Source: DASPWW01 sp963803425
GTDB taxonomy: Bacteria > Actinomycetota > Thermoleophilia > Solirubrobacterales > 70-9
Reading direction: 5' to 3'
DNA length: 64,000 bases
Assembly: GCA_963803425.1 (NCBI GenBank)
Contig: CAWDMA010000001.1
Span: 1,178,001-1,242,000, forward strand
Part shown: one piece after another, positions 8,886 to 17,097 of the stretch
Layout: each line of letters opens with the position of its first letter
Position numbering within the stretch: position 1 is the first letter of the stretch
Notes under the pieces: model-generated
Databases searched by the model: none
What the model saw: the letters and a program-made list of their open reading frames with translations, nothing else
Told to the model about the DNA's origin: nothing
Position numbers and translations under genes: made by a program

Positions 8886-9643
8886 GCGCAGCGGCGCACG
8901 CGCTCGCCGCGGGGTGGCCGGTGGCGTTGATGGTGGGCGCGCTCGCCGTCTGGGACCGGGCCAGAACCGCCCACCGGCTGGTCGCGATCGATCGCGCCCT
9001 GCACGAGCTGCGCCGGCCGCTGCAGGCGCTGGCGCTGTTCCCGCGCGGAACGGGGAGCGGATCCGGCACCGGCCCGGCGACGGTCGAGCTGGCGCTGGCC
9101 GCGCTCGACGACCTCGACCGCGAGGTGAACGGCGGCGAGCCCGCGTCGCGGCTGCGCCCGGTTCCGTGCCGCTCCTGCGTCCAGGCCGCCGTGCAGCGGT
9201 GGCGTGCCGCGGCCGTTCGGCCGGGCGACGCGGTCGAGCTACGGTGGCTGGCGGGAGGGGCGACAGTGCTGGCCGACCCGCGCCGGCTCGCCCAGGCGAT
9301 CGACAACCTTGTCGCCAACTCGCTCGAGCACGCCTCGCCGCCGGTGACCGTGGAGGGGACGGTGGCGGCGGGCCGGGTGCGGATCGCCGTCCGGGACGGC
9401 GGCACGGTGCGAGCCTCCGCCGGCGCGGCCGCCGCACGAACCGCCGTGGTCGGGCTCGGCGTGGTGCGGCTGCGGCGTCGCGACCGGCGCCGCCGCGGGC
9501 ACGGGCTCGGGGTGGTCTCCCGGATCGCCGCCGAGCACGGCGGCCGCTTCGTGCTCAGCCGCGGCGATCGCGGCGTGGTGGCGACGCTGGAGCTGCCGCT
9601 CGCAGGCGCCGCGGAGCCCTCTGTCGCGGTCAGGGCGGCGTGA
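8882..9643 (+). CDS. Small sensor histidine kinase
   Basis: A 253-residue kinase partner of the preceding regulator. It has one short hydrophobic N-terminal segment (GWPVALMVGALAVWD) and no recognisable extracytoplasmic or PAS sensor domain. The H box is HELRRPLQAL (His about 40), the N box is QAIDNLVANSLEHA, and degenerate G boxes include AVRDGG and GHGLGVVSRIAAEHGG. A central Ala/Arg-rich stretch (about 180-205) interrupts the ATP-binding lid and may be a linker. Compared with normal kinases of over 350 residues it is truncated on the sensing side, so the signal may come through a partner. It overlaps both neighbours by four bases. Confidence 0.85.
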   Translation: MSAAAHALAAGWPVALMVGALAVWDRARTAHRLVAIDRALHELRRPLQALALFPRGTGSGSGTGPATVELALAALDDLDREVNGGEPASRLRPVPCRSCVQAAVQRWRAAAVRPGDAVELRWLAGGATVLADPRRLAQAIDNLVANSLEHASPPVTVEGTVAAGRVRIAVRDGGTVRASAGAAAARTAVVGLGVVRLRRRDRRRRGHGLGVVSRIAAEHGGRFVLSRGDRGVVATLELPLAGAAEPSVAVRAA

Positions 9644-10323
9644 GCCGGCGCGGCCGTGCGATCGCGTTCCTCGCCGTGGCGGTCGCGTGCGCTGTGGTGG
9701 CGGCCTCGATCGCGGACGGGTACGGGTCGAGCGTCGCCGGCGGCTACGGCGAGCTGCGGCCGGTCGTCGTCACCGGGCCGGCCCTGCCGGCGCGCGAGCC
9801 GATCGGGCCGAAGGAGCTCGACCAGCTCGAGGTGCGCCGGGTACCCGCGAGCTTCGCGCCGCCCGACGCGATCCCGGCTCCCCGGGCCGCGGCCGGCCGG
9901 TCCCCGGTCGCGACGATCCCTCCCGGCTCCTACCTGGTCGCCTCGGTCCTCCGTACGCTGCGAACCGGCCGCAGCGAGCGCCCCCGGCTCGCGCCCGGGC
10001 GGCGCCCGGTCGAGATCGCCGTCACCGGGGCGGAGTCGCTCGCGGCCGCCGGGAGATCGACCCAGGGAAGAGCGGTCGACGTGATCGTCACCACGGAGCC
10101 GGGGCCGGGCGCGAAGGGGCGGACCTACGTCGCCGCCCAGGGCGTCGAGCTGCTCGCGCTTGCCGAGCGGCGCGCCGCGGCGGTCGCCGAGGACTCGGGG
10201 CTGGGAGCCGGCGGGGAGTGGTCGGCGACGCTGGCGCTGACCCGCTCCGAGGCGCTGGAGCTGATCGAGGCCGAGAACTTCGCGCGCCAGGTGCGGGTGA
10301 TGCCGCACCTGGGGGGCGGGTGA
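9640..10323 (+). CDS. cpaB: CpaB-like SAF-domain protein of a Tad/Flp pilus system
   Basis: The 227-residue protein begins with a membrane anchor (AIAFLAVAVACAVVAASIA), followed by a SAF domain reading PVVVTGPALPAREPIGPKEL and the segment SYLVASVLR. Such proteins (CpaB/RcpC) sit in the periplasm or wall space and support Flp pilus assembly. The later part, RAVDVIVTTEPGPGAKG, is the usual second beta domain. Translation is coupled to the kinase gene by GTGA at 9640. The remaining Tad genes continue only after two genes on the opposite strand (macrodomain and BNR protein), so the locus is split. Confidence 0.78.
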   Translation: MSRRGRAIAFLAVAVACAVVAASIADGYGSSVAGGYGELRPVVVTGPALPAREPIGPKELDQLEVRRVPASFAPPDAIPAPRAAAGRSPVATIPPGSYLVASVLRTLRTGRSERPRLAPGRRPVEIAVTGAESLAAAGRSTQGRAVDVIVTTEPGPGAKGRTYVAAQGVELLALAERRAAAVAEDSGLGAGGEWSATLALTRSEALELIEAENFARQVRVMPHLGGG

Positions 10324-10452
10324 GCGGCCTCGGGCCGGCGTTCCCGAACGTGAATCACCGCCCGTGCCGCCGGCACCGGTGCAGCTCCCGCGCGTAGAAG
10401 CGCATGTACTCGTCCCAGTGCCGGTCCCAGCGCTGCTCGTCGAGCGCCCGGC

Positions 10453-10962
10453 TCAGCCCGCCGGCTCCGCGATGGCGCGCTCGAACGCCTCGCGGGCCTC
10501 GTCGCCGAACACCGCGAACACGACCAGATCGAGGGTGGTGCCGGCGTCCAGGTGGCGGCGGACCTGCTCGACCTCGATCCGGGCCGCCTCGTCGACGGGG
10601 AAGCCGCCGACACCGGTCCCGAACGCGACCAACCCCAGCGACCTCGCGCCGAGCTCGTCGGCGCGCCGCAGCGTGCTGGCGGTGGCGTTCCTGATGATCC
10701 CGGCCGAGGTGGGCCCGCCCAGCTCCATCGTCGCCGCGTGGATCACCCACTTCGCCGGCATCTCGCCGGCGGTCGTCTCCACCGCGCCCCCGAGGTCGAT
10801 CGGAGCGGCGCGGTCGCTCTCGCGCTGCACGTCCGGCCCACCGGCGCGCGAGATCGCCGCGGCGACGCCGCCGCCGTGCCGGAGCTGCGTGTTCGCGGCG
10901 TTCGCGATCGCGTCCAGCTCGAGCTCGGTGATGTCCGCCTGGCGGACCTCGATCCGCGCCAC
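10453..10962 (-). CDS. Macrodomain protein (ADP-ribose-binding/hydrolysing)
   Basis: A 169-residue stand-alone macrodomain. Diagnostic motifs are the early VRQADITELELDAIANAANT, which contains the NAAN segment, the loop LRHGGGVAAAISRAGG, and the late glycine loop AFGTGVGGFP. Proteins of this type bind ADP-ribose or O-acetyl-ADP-ribose and may remove ADP-ribose from targets. No partner ADP-ribosyl transferase or NAD-binding enzyme is adjacent. It is transcribed with, and downstream of, the BNR-repeat gene with a gap of nine bases. The pair sits between CpaB and CpaF in reverse orientation. Confidence 0.9.
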   Translation of the reverse strand: MARIEVRQADITELELDAIANAANTQLRHGGGVAAAISRAGGPDVQRESDRAAPIDLGGAVETTAGEMPAKWVIHAATMELGGPTSAGIIRNATASTLRRADELGARSLGLVAFGTGVGGFPVDEAARIEVEQVRRHLDAGTTLDLVVFAVFGDEAREAFERAIAEPAG

Positions 10963-10971
10963 GGACGCAGA

Positions 10972-11949
10972 CTACCCCGCGGGCGCGAGCGCCACGATCG
11001 CGTCGAGGCGAGCGCCGGACGGGGCCGGTTCGGCCCACGTGTCGCCGCGATCCTCGCTGCGGAGGAGGCGGCCGTCGGCGAGGCCCGCGAACACGGAGCC
11101 GTTCCAGGCCGATAACGTATACGGCATCGCCTCGATCGGGTCCGGTAGCCCGCCGGCGAGCCGCTCCCACGAACCCTCGCCGCGCCGTCTGTACAGGTGC
11201 GCCTCCGCCGAGCCGGCGCCGTGCGCCTGCATCGGGCCGGGGCTCGCGGACACGTACCACCGATCCGGGTCGGTGGGATCGACAGCGAGCGCCCACGTGT
11301 AGTGGCGATCGCGTCCCTGGTCGGCGCCGCGCCAGGTTCGGCCGGCGTCTTCCGACCACGCGGCTCCGCCGCCGCCCGCCTCATATGCGCGTCCCTCGGC
11401 GGTCGGGTGCCACGCGAGCGCGTGGCAGTCGGGCTGGGCGCCCGGCCGGTGGTCGAGCCACGTGGCGCCGCCGTCCTCGGACAGCATCACCCCGCCGAGC
11501 TCGATCCCGACCAGGAGCCGGTCGGGGTCGTGGGGGCTGGGGGCGATCCACCGAACGTGCGAGGTCCACGGTCGGGGCGGGAAGCTCCAGGTCGGCGCCG
11601 ACGGGATCTCGCGGAGGCTGTCCAGCTCCTCCCAGCTCGCGCCGGCGTCGCGGCTGCGGAACACCATGCTCGGCTCGGTGCCGGCGTACACGGCGCCGTC
11701 CACGGGGCTGACGGCGACCGACATCACGTCGGCGGCGGGCAGCCCGGTGTCCTCGAAGCTGGAGCCACCGTCGCCGCTTCGCCACACGCCGCCACCGTGC
11801 GACCCCACGTACACGCGGTCGGGGTCGCGAGGGTCGACCGCGACGGATCGCGCCGGGATCCCGTCGAGCAGCGTCTCGACCTCGAGCGCCTCCCGATCCG
11901 CGGTGATCCGCGCCACCGCGTCCCCGGTCGTCGCGAGCAGGACGGCCAT
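10972..11949 (-). CDS. BNR/sialidase-like beta-propeller repeat protein
   Basis: The 325-residue protein has no signal peptide and consists of repeats of the BNR (Asp-box) type, each with S-x-D-x-G-x-x-W or a close variant: WRSGDGGSSFEDTG, FRSRDAGASWEELD, MLSEDGGATWLDH, WSEDAGRTWRG and LRSEDRGDTWAE. Repeats alternate with DPDRVYVG-like strands, giving a likely six- or seven-bladed propeller. Proteins of this kind are often annotated exo-alpha-sialidase or glycosyl hydrolase, but no catalytic residues can be assigned, so binding or scaffolding is as likely. AGGTGG just before the start ATG at 11949 (minus strand) can serve as ribosome binding site. It forms a unit with the macrodomain gene. 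Confidence 0.85.
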   Translation of the reverse strand: MAVLLATTGDAVARITADREALEVETLLDGIPARSVAVDPRDPDRVYVGSHGGGVWRSGDGGSSFEDTGLPAADVMSVAVSPVDGAVYAGTEPSMVFRSRDAGASWEELDSLREIPSAPTWSFPPRPWTSHVRWIAPSPHDPDRLLVGIELGGVMLSEDGGATWLDHRPGAQPDCHALAWHPTAEGRAYEAGGGGAAWSEDAGRTWRGADQGRDRHYTWALAVDPTDPDRWYVSASPGPMQAHGAGSAEAHLYRRRGEGSWERLAGGLPDPIEAMPYTLSAWNGSVFAGLADGRLLRSEDRGDTWAEPAPSGARLDAIVALAPAG

Positions 11950-12001
11950 CCACCTGGAGGATAGGAGGGGCGAGAGTGGCGCCCGCGAGCCTCGTACACC
12001 C

Positions 12002-13182
12002 GTGGGGGCGATCGATCGCCACATCGAGGCGCTTGCGTCGCAGCTCCGCACCCGGCTGATCGAGCGCCGCCGCGCCGACGCCGCCGCTGGGCGGCCGAGC
12101 GGGCCGGTGCTCGCCGACGCCGTGCGCGAGCTGGTCGCTCGCGAGGCCGCGGTCCTGTCGCCGCGAACGCGGGAGCGGATCACGGAGCTGATCCTCAGGG
12201 ATACGGTCGGGCTCGGCCCGCTCGAGGAGCTGATGGAGGATCCGCTGGTCGAGGAGGTGATGGTGAACGGGCCCGCAGAGGTGTATGTCGAGCGGGCGGG
12301 GCGGATCGAGCGGACCGACGTCGCATTTCCCTCCGAGGGTGCGCTGCGCGACGCGATCGAGCGCATCCTCACCCCGCTGGGCCGGCGCGTCGACGAGCTC
12401 AGCCCGATGGTCGACGCGCGGCTCGAGGACGGCTCGCGTGTGAACGTGGTGATCCCGCCGCTGGCGGTGGAGGGGCCGTCGATCTCGATCAGGCGGTTCG
12501 CCGCCGCCCGCCCGGGCCCGGACGAGCTGATCGCGTCGGGAAGCCTCGACGCCGGCGCCCGCGACCTGCTCGCGGCCGCGGTCCGGGCGCGGCGGAGCAT
12601 CCTGATCAGCGGCGGCACCGGGTCCGGGAAGACGACCTTGCTGAACGCGCTGTCGGGCTACATCGGGGCGGAGGAGCGGGTAGTGACGATCGAGGACGCG
12701 GCGGAGCTGGCGCTGCGCCAGCCGCACGTCGTACGGCTCGAGACCCGGCCGGCAACGGTCGAGGGGCGCGGGGAGGTCGCGATCCGCGACCTGCTCCGGA
12801 ACGCGCTCCGGATGCGGCCGGATCGGATCGTGATCGGCGAGGTGCGCGGGCCGGAGGCACTCGATCTGCTGACGGCGCTGAACACGGGGCACGACGGGGC
12901 GCTGTCGACGGTGCACGCGAACTCCCCCGAGGACGCGCTGCGGCGGCTGGAGACGCTGGCGCTGATGGCGGGCGTCGGGCTGCCGCACGAGGCGATCCGC
13001 GAGCAGGTCGCGCGCGGGATCGAGATCGTCGTCCACCTCGAGCGCGGCGGCGACGGGTCGCGCCGCGTGGTGGAGGTTGCCGAGGTGGTGAGGGCCGCTG
13101 GGGCAGTCGGGGTGCGCGAGGTGTGGCGGCGCGGCCCGGGTGCGGCAGTGGCGCCGACCGGTGCGGACGCGCCCGGCGGTGA
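12002..13182 (+). CDS. cpaF: CpaF/TadA-type secretion ATPase (3' end uncertain)
   Basis: This is the hexameric ATPase that powers Tad/Flp pilus assembly. Visible are the N-terminal linker domain (VLADAVRELVAREAAVLSP...), DPLVEEVMVNGP, the Walker A GGTGSGKTTLLNAL, the Walker B region RIVIGEVRGPEA and the His motif LSTVHANSPEDALRRLE. Conserved sequence ends near VREVWRRG (about 13,130, residue 376). The frame has no stop there and stays open to 13,816, deep inside tadB, which would give an implausible 230-residue tail. A TGA in another frame at 13,180-13,182 overlaps the tadB GTG exactly as at the other junctions of this locus. I place the end there, assuming one missing base just upstream. Confidence 0.75.
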
Positions 13183-14045
13183 GTGCCGGACCGGGACCTG
13201 GGCTCGTCCCGATCGCGCTCGCCGCGGTTGCCGGCGGGATGGTGGCGTTGGCTGCACGGGAGGCCGTGATCGCGACGCCTGCCGTGGCGAGGTGGGTGGC
13301 GGCCGCGGTCGAGCCGCTGCTGCGCGCCGGCCGCGAGGGGTACGCGCCTACCGGGGTGGAGCGGCGGCGGCTGGCGCTCGTCGGAACGTGTGCGGTGCTG
13401 CTCGTCGCCGTGTTCGTCGTCGGGCCCGGGCCCGCCCCGCTGGTGGCGCTCGCCGGGCCGGCGGCGGCGGGGTGGACGGTGGGCGCCCGGCGAGCCCGGT
13501 ACCGGCGACTGGTGGAGGGCGGGCTGCCCGAGATCGCGACGGCGGTCGCGGATGCGCTCGCCGGAGGGCGATCGGTGCGCGGGGCGCTCGCCGCGGCGGC
13601 CGCGTCGCTGTCCGGTCCGCCCGCGGTGGAGATGGCGCGGCTCCGTGCCGAGCTGGAGCTGGGCAGCTCCACCGCGGAGGCGCTCGGCTCGCTGCAACGG
13701 CGGCTGCGCTCGCAGCGGGTCGACTCGCTGGTCGCGGCGCTGCTCTCGCAGCAGCTCGGGGGCGGCGACCTGGCGGCGCTGCTGCGACGCTTCGCTGGGG
13801 CGGCTGCGGAGCGTGACCGGGTCGCGGCCGATGCCCGCACCGCGACGGCTCAGGCGCGGTTCACCGGTCTGCTGGTGGTCGCGATGCCGACCGGCGCGGC
13901 GCTGTTCGCGGAGCTGATCGAGCCCGGGTTCGTCGCCGGCCTGCTCGACGACACGGCGGCGACGGTGATGCTGGCGCTGGCCGCGGTCCTGCAGCTGGTC
14001 GGGTTCGCCGCGATCCGGCGGCTGAGCCGGATCGGTATGGCGTGA
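13179..14045 (+). CDS. tadB: TadB-like type II/IV pilus inner-membrane protein
   Basis: A 288-residue protein of the type II secretion F (GspF) family. It has an N-terminal hydrophobic helix (GLVPIALAAVAGGMVALAA), a second membrane region (LALVGTCAVLLVAVFVVGPGP), a cytoplasmic F domain with LPEIATAVADALAGGRSVRGAL and QRVDSLVAALLSQQLGGGDLA, and C-terminal helices (FTGLLVVAMPTGAALF, ATVMLALAAVLQLVGF). It would form the assembly platform with TadC. GTG 13,179 is chosen because homology starts soon after and because of the GTGA arrangement. Its own stop overlaps the tadC GTG by four bases. Confidence 0.85.
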   Translation: MSAGPGPGLVPIALAAVAGGMVALAAREAVIATPAVARWVAAAVEPLLRAGREGYAPTGVERRRLALVGTCAVLLVAVFVVGPGPAPLVALAGPAAAGWTVGARRARYRRLVEGGLPEIATAVADALAGGRSVRGALAAAAASLSGPPAVEMARLRAELELGSSTAEALGSLQRRLRSQRVDSLVAALLSQQLGGGDLAALLRRFAGAAAERDRVAADARTATAQARFTGLLVVAMPTGAALFAELIEPGFVAGLLDDTAATVMLALAAVLQLVGFAAIRRLSRIGMA

Positions 14046-14884
14046 GCGCGGGCGCGGCGCTCGCGGGCGTCGCCGTGCTGCTCGGGTTCGCAGCGGCATG
14101 GGAGCTCGCCGGAAGCCGGGGGGAGGAGATCGGCCGTCTCGCGCGCAGCGCGATCTCGGCGCTCGGAGGCGGCCGGGCCCGCTCCGGGGCCGAGGCGGCG
14201 CTGCGGCTCGGGATCCCGGCACGGCTGGCTCGGGCGGGGTTGGCGGAGCGGATCTCGATCGGGCCGGTGCTCGCCGCAAAGGGCGCCGGTGTCCTGCTGG
14301 GCGCCGCTGTCGCCGCGGTCGCGGCGCCGGCGGCGCCGGGCAGGCTGACGCCGCTGGTCGCCGTCGCGCTGCCCGCATCCGGCTTCTTCGTGCCCGATGC
14401 GCTGCTTGAGCGCGAGGCGCGCCGGCGGCGGCAGCGGCTGGTGCTGGCGCTGCCCGATGCGCTCGACTTGCTCGCGGTCGGCGCTGCGGCGGGCCGCGGC
14501 CCCGGCTCCGTGCTCGGCGAGATCGCAGACGGCACCACGGGGCCGCTCGCGCGCGAGCTCGCGGTCGCGGCGGCGGAAATCGAGTGCGGGTCGTCGCAGC
14601 GCGCCGCGCTCGAGAGCCTTCGGGAGCGGATCCCGGGTGGGGAGCTCGCAGCCCTCGCCGCGGCACTGGAGCGCTCCGGGCGGTACGGCTCGCCGCTGGC
14701 CGATCAGCTCCGCGACCAGGCGACGGCACTGCGTCGCGAGCACCGGCGCCGGATCGAGGAGCTGGCCGCGCGCGCTGCCCCGAAGATCCAGCTCGTCGTC
14801 GCGCTGTTGCTCGTCCCGTCGGTGCTGTTGATGATCGCCGCTGCGCTGATCGCGAACTCGGAGGAGCTGCTCGGCGGGCTCTAG
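14042..14884 (+). CDS. tadC: TadC-like type II/IV pilus inner-membrane protein
   Basis: The second F-domain platform protein, 280 residues. Features are a first helix at the N-terminus (AALAGVAVLLGFAAAWEL), a hydrophobic pair around GVLLGAAVAAVAAPAAPG, the F domain LVLALPDALDLLAVGAAAGRG through ELAALAAALERSGRYGSPLA, and a C-terminal helix KIQLVVALLLVPSVLLMIAAA. The order ATPase-TadB-TadC is that of Tad loci. No Flp prepilin, TadE/F pseudopilin, prepilin peptidase or secretin-like gene is seen nearby, so the system is either completed elsewhere or devoted to something other than a full pilus. Confidence 0.87.
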   Translation: MSAGAALAGVAVLLGFAAAWELAGSRGEEIGRLARSAISALGGGRARSGAEAALRLGIPARLARAGLAERISIGPVLAAKGAGVLLGAAVAAVAAPAAPGRLTPLVAVALPASGFFVPDALLEREARRRRQRLVLALPDALDLLAVGAAAGRGPGSVLGEIADGTTGPLARELAVAAAEIECGSSQRAALESLRERIPGGELAALAAALERSGRYGSPLADQLRDQATALRREHRRRIEELAARAAPKIQLVVALLLVPSVLLMIAAALIANSEELLGGL

Positions 14885-14966
14885 CGTGAGGCTCGTCACA
14901 CCGGAAATCCCGGTGGAGGTCGACGCCGTACTACCGGCGTCAACCACGATGAAGGGACGGCAACTG

Positions 14967-15302
14967 ATGAGGACGAGGCTGTACATCGGAGCGATCGTTG
15001 CGGCGCTGTGCGCCGTGTTCGCGTTCTCCGGCGTCGCGCAAGCCAAGACGGCGAGCTCGGTCACGATCAAGTACAACGGCGACGGGTTCCAGGGCAAGGT
15101 GAAGAGCTCGAAGTCGAAGTGCGTGAAGAACCGGAGCGTGACCGTCTTCAAGGCGAACGGCGAGAAGCAGTTCAGCGACACCACCGAGGACGACGGAAGC
15201 TGGGACACCGGCAACTCCGGTCAGGCCTCCGGCCGGTTCTACGCGAAGGTGAAGAAGACCACCACCTGCAAGCGCGCGACGAGCAAGACGATCGACGTCT
15301 AG
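14967..15302 (+). CDS. Small secreted protein, 111 aa
   Basis: The protein has a clear signal peptide: basic MRTR, hydrophobic IGAIVAALCAVFAFS, and a likely cleavage after GVAQA. The mature 80-residue part is Lys- and Ser-rich with two cysteines (SKCVKNRSV and TTTCKRATS) that probably form a disulfide across a small beta-sandwich. It reads VTIKYNGDGFQGKVKSSKSK and contains an acidic turn TEDDGSWDTG. ATG 14,967 is preferred over ATG 14,949 because GAAGGGA lies about nine bases before it. It follows tadC by 82 bases, so it may be made with the pilus genes. It does not look like a Flp pilin: there is no prepilin site. Confidence 0.68.
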   Translation: MRTRLYIGAIVAALCAVFAFSGVAQAKTASSVTIKYNGDGFQGKVKSSKSKCVKNRSVTVFKANGEKQFSDTTEDDGSWDTGNSGQASGRFYAKVKKTTTCKRATSKTIDV

Positions 15303-15370
15303 CGCACCCGCCGCTGCAACGCGGCTTGCATCAGGGGGCCCGCGCCGGCGTCGGCGGCGGACTCCACAGT

Positions 15371-15408
15371 AGGGCCGAATGCCGCTCTGCAGAGCGGGAT
15401 TCGGCCCT
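15371..15408 (+). terminator. Strong hairpin after the Tad locus
   Basis: A near-perfect inverted repeat: arms AGGGCCGAAT (15,371-15,380) and ATTCGGCCCT (15,399-15,408) are complementary over 10 bp. After one G:G mismatch, CCGCTCT pairs with AGAGCGG for 7 bp, leaving a two-base apex that would open to about four. It lies between the small secreted protein and the mraZ promoter and probably separates the two transcription units. There is no T-run after it, so it would be a non-canonical terminator. Confidence 0.6.
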
Positions 15409-15478
15409 GCCCGAGCTCAGGTAGCACTTCCGTCCGACGGATCGAGTCCAATGCCGCGGATGGAATTGTGTTGCAAAG

Positions 15479-15503
15479 TGGGGCGTTGTGGGTTAGCGTG
15501 GCG
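15479..15503 (+). promoter_or_regulatory. MraZ operator boxes upstream of mraZ
   Basis: Three direct repeats with exact 10-bp spacing: TGGGG (15,479), TGGGT (15,489) and TGGCG (15,499). MraZ is known to bind TGGGN repeats separated by five bases in its own promoter, so this is the expected autoregulatory site. The first box is preceded by AAAG as in other described MraZ sites. It lies about 100 bases before the TTG start of mraZ and should govern the whole dcw cluster. Confidence 0.8.
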
Positions 15504-15601
15504 CGCGGTTTCCATCACCAGGGCCGGGGTGGCGAGGCTCCTCCCACCTCACCACCCCGGCCCACTCTCACTTTCCACGTCGCGCGCACTGGAACCTTCC
15601 G

Positions 15602-16042
15602 TTGGCATTTCACGGTCAGCACGAGCACAGCCTCGACTCCAAGGATCGGCTCACGATCCCGTCGCGCTTTCGCGCTGCGCTCGCCGACGGAGTGATTCTC
15701 GTCAAGGGCCTCGACCCCTGTGTGGAGGTCTACCCGGTGGATGAGTTCAAGCGCTTCGAGGAGCGCGAGGTGGCGCGCCTCGGCAGCTTCAGCCGCGACC
15801 AGCGCCGGATGCGGCGCCGGATCTACGCCCACTCGGTCGACGAGTCGCTCGACTCCGCCGGCCGAATCCGGCTCCCGTCCCACCTGATCGAGCACGCCCG
15901 CCTGGACGGTCCGTGCATCGTCGTCGGCGCCGGCGACTACCTCGAGATCTGGAGCCCGAAGGAGTGGGGCGACGAGGACTCCGAGGTGGAGGCGCACGCG
16001 AACGAGATCGCCGAGGGGCTGGGCGAAGGAGCGCAACAGTGA
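15602..16042 (+). CDS. mraZ: Transcriptional regulator MraZ
   Basis: MraZ, 146 residues, is the DNA-binding autorepressor at the head of the division and cell-wall (dcw) cluster. It has two AbrB-like SpoVT halves: FHGQHEHSLDSKDRLTIPSRFR and the second repeat around YAHSVDESLDSAGRIRLPSH, each with the D-x-x-(G/D)-R-(I/L)-x-(I/L)-P core. It ends in an acidic tail. The start is TTG 15,602, the only start codon that keeps the conserved FxG N-terminus. Three TGGGN boxes lie upstream. The gene is followed by hairpin repeats and then rsmH. Confidence 0.93.
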   Translation: MAFHGQHEHSLDSKDRLTIPSRFRAALADGVILVKGLDPCVEVYPVDEFKRFEEREVARLGSFSRDQRRMRRRIYAHSVDESLDSAGRIRLPSHLIEHARLDGPCIVVGAGDYLEIWSPKEWGDEDSEVEAHANEIAEGLGEGAQQ

Positions 16043-16122
16043 CCCGGTCGGACCGGACGCGAAGCGGAGTCGGCCCGCCGGTGACCCGCTCGAACCGGAC
16101 GCGCAGCAGAGGATTCGAGCGG
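16039..16122 (+). repeat. Tandem pair of dispersed hairpin repeats between mraZ and rsmH
   Basis: Two 42-bp units follow the end of mraZ, each beginning GTGACCCG and carrying a CCGGACGCG(A/C)AGC core. In unit 2 the arms CCGCTCGAA (16,086-16,094) and TTCGAGCGG (16,114-16,122) pair perfectly over 9 bp around a 19-base loop. In unit 1 pairing is imperfect, and the core GGACGCGAAGCGGAG is at 16,055-16,069. The same core recurs at 27,095, 62,234 and 62,297. Unit 2 ends five bases before the rsmH start and may affect its translation. Confidence 0.7.
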
Positions 16123-16127
16123 ATTTC

Positions 16128-17097
16128 ATGACGACCGCCACACTGAGTTACGTGCCCACCGACCACACACCAGTCCTCGCCGACGAGCTGGTCGCGCTGC
16201 TCGACCCGCAGCCGGGCGACACCGTCGTCGACTGCACCTTCGGCGGCGGCGGCCACGCGCGGCTCGTCGCCGATCGGCTCGGCCCGACCGGCCGGCTCGT
16301 GTGCGTCGACCGCGACCCCGCCGCCGCAGAGCGATACGAGGAGTTCGCAGGGACCGCCCCCTGCGCCACCGAGTTCGCGCAGGCGGACTTCGCCGACACG
16401 CTCGCCGCGCTCGCGGCGCAGGGCCGTCGCGCCGACGGCGTGTACATGGACCTGGGCGTCTCCTCCTTTCAGATCGACAACTGGGAGCGTGGGTTCTCGT
16501 ACGCGTACGACGCCCCGCTCGACATGCGGATGGACCCCGGCCAGGAGCTGTCGGCGCTCGATGTCGTCAACGAGTGGCCGGAGACGCCGACTCGCCGAGC
16601 TGGTCCGCCGCCACGGCGAGGAGCGCCACGCCGCCCGGATCGCCCGCGGGATCGTCGCGGCACGCCCGCTTGCCACCACCTCGGAGCTGGCGGAGACGAT
16701 CCGCGAGGCCGTCCCGCCTGCGGCGCGGTTCGGCCGCGGCCATCCGGCGAAGCGCACCTTCCAGGCGATCAGGATCGCGGTGAACGGCGAGCTCGACTCG
16801 CTCGACCTTGCCCTGCCGGCGGCCTGGGCGCTGCTCCGCGACGGCGGCAGGCTCGCGGCGATCTCGTTCCACTCGCTCGAGGACCGTCGCGTGAAGCGGT
16901 TCGTCGCTGATCTCGCCCGCGGATGCGTGTGCCCGCCGGAGCTGCCGGTGTGCACCTGCGGGGACGACCCCGAGGCGGAGCTGGTCACGCGCCGCGCGGT
17001 AGCGCCCACGCCCGAGGAGATCGAGCGCAACCCGCGGGCCAGCTCGGCGCACCTTCGCGTGGCGCGCAAGCTGCCGCCCGAGGAGCGCGGCTCGTGA
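16128..17097 (+). CDS. rsmH: 16S rRNA (cytosine-1402-N4)-methyltransferase RsmH, frame broken once
   Basis: RsmH (MraW) methylates N4 of C1402 of 16S rRNA using S-adenosylmethionine. The SAM-binding motif VDCTFGGGGHARLVADRL, the acidic CVDRDP, and YMDLGVSSFQIDNWERGFS are clear. Reading then fails after NEWPETP near 16,585: deleting one C in ACGCCGACTCGCC restores ETRLAELVRRHGEERHAARIA and the rest of the family sequence, GHPAKRTFQAIRIAVN and AISFHSLEDRRVKRF. The restored length is about 322 residues, normal for the family. Because the gene is nearly universal, a sequence error is more likely than loss. Its stop overlaps the next GTG by four bases. Confidence 0.9.

Noticed and set aside
6949..10308. 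Very long open frame (over 1,100 codons) on the minus strand
   Set aside because: It is opposite four genes with clear domains (ndh, regulator, kinase, cpaB); the translation is low-complexity Arg/Ala/Pro, typical of high-GC shadow frames.
10355..10456. Short minus-strand frame after the macrodomain gene reading ...RWDRHWDEYMRFYARELHRCRR
   Set aside because: The composition looks protein-like, but the only possible start is a CTG overlapping the macrodomain stop; 33 codons are too few to support without homologues.
11381..13840. Long minus-strand frame opposite cpaF and tadB
   Set aside because: Composition is biased and has no domain; cpaF and tadB have complete motifs on the plus strand.
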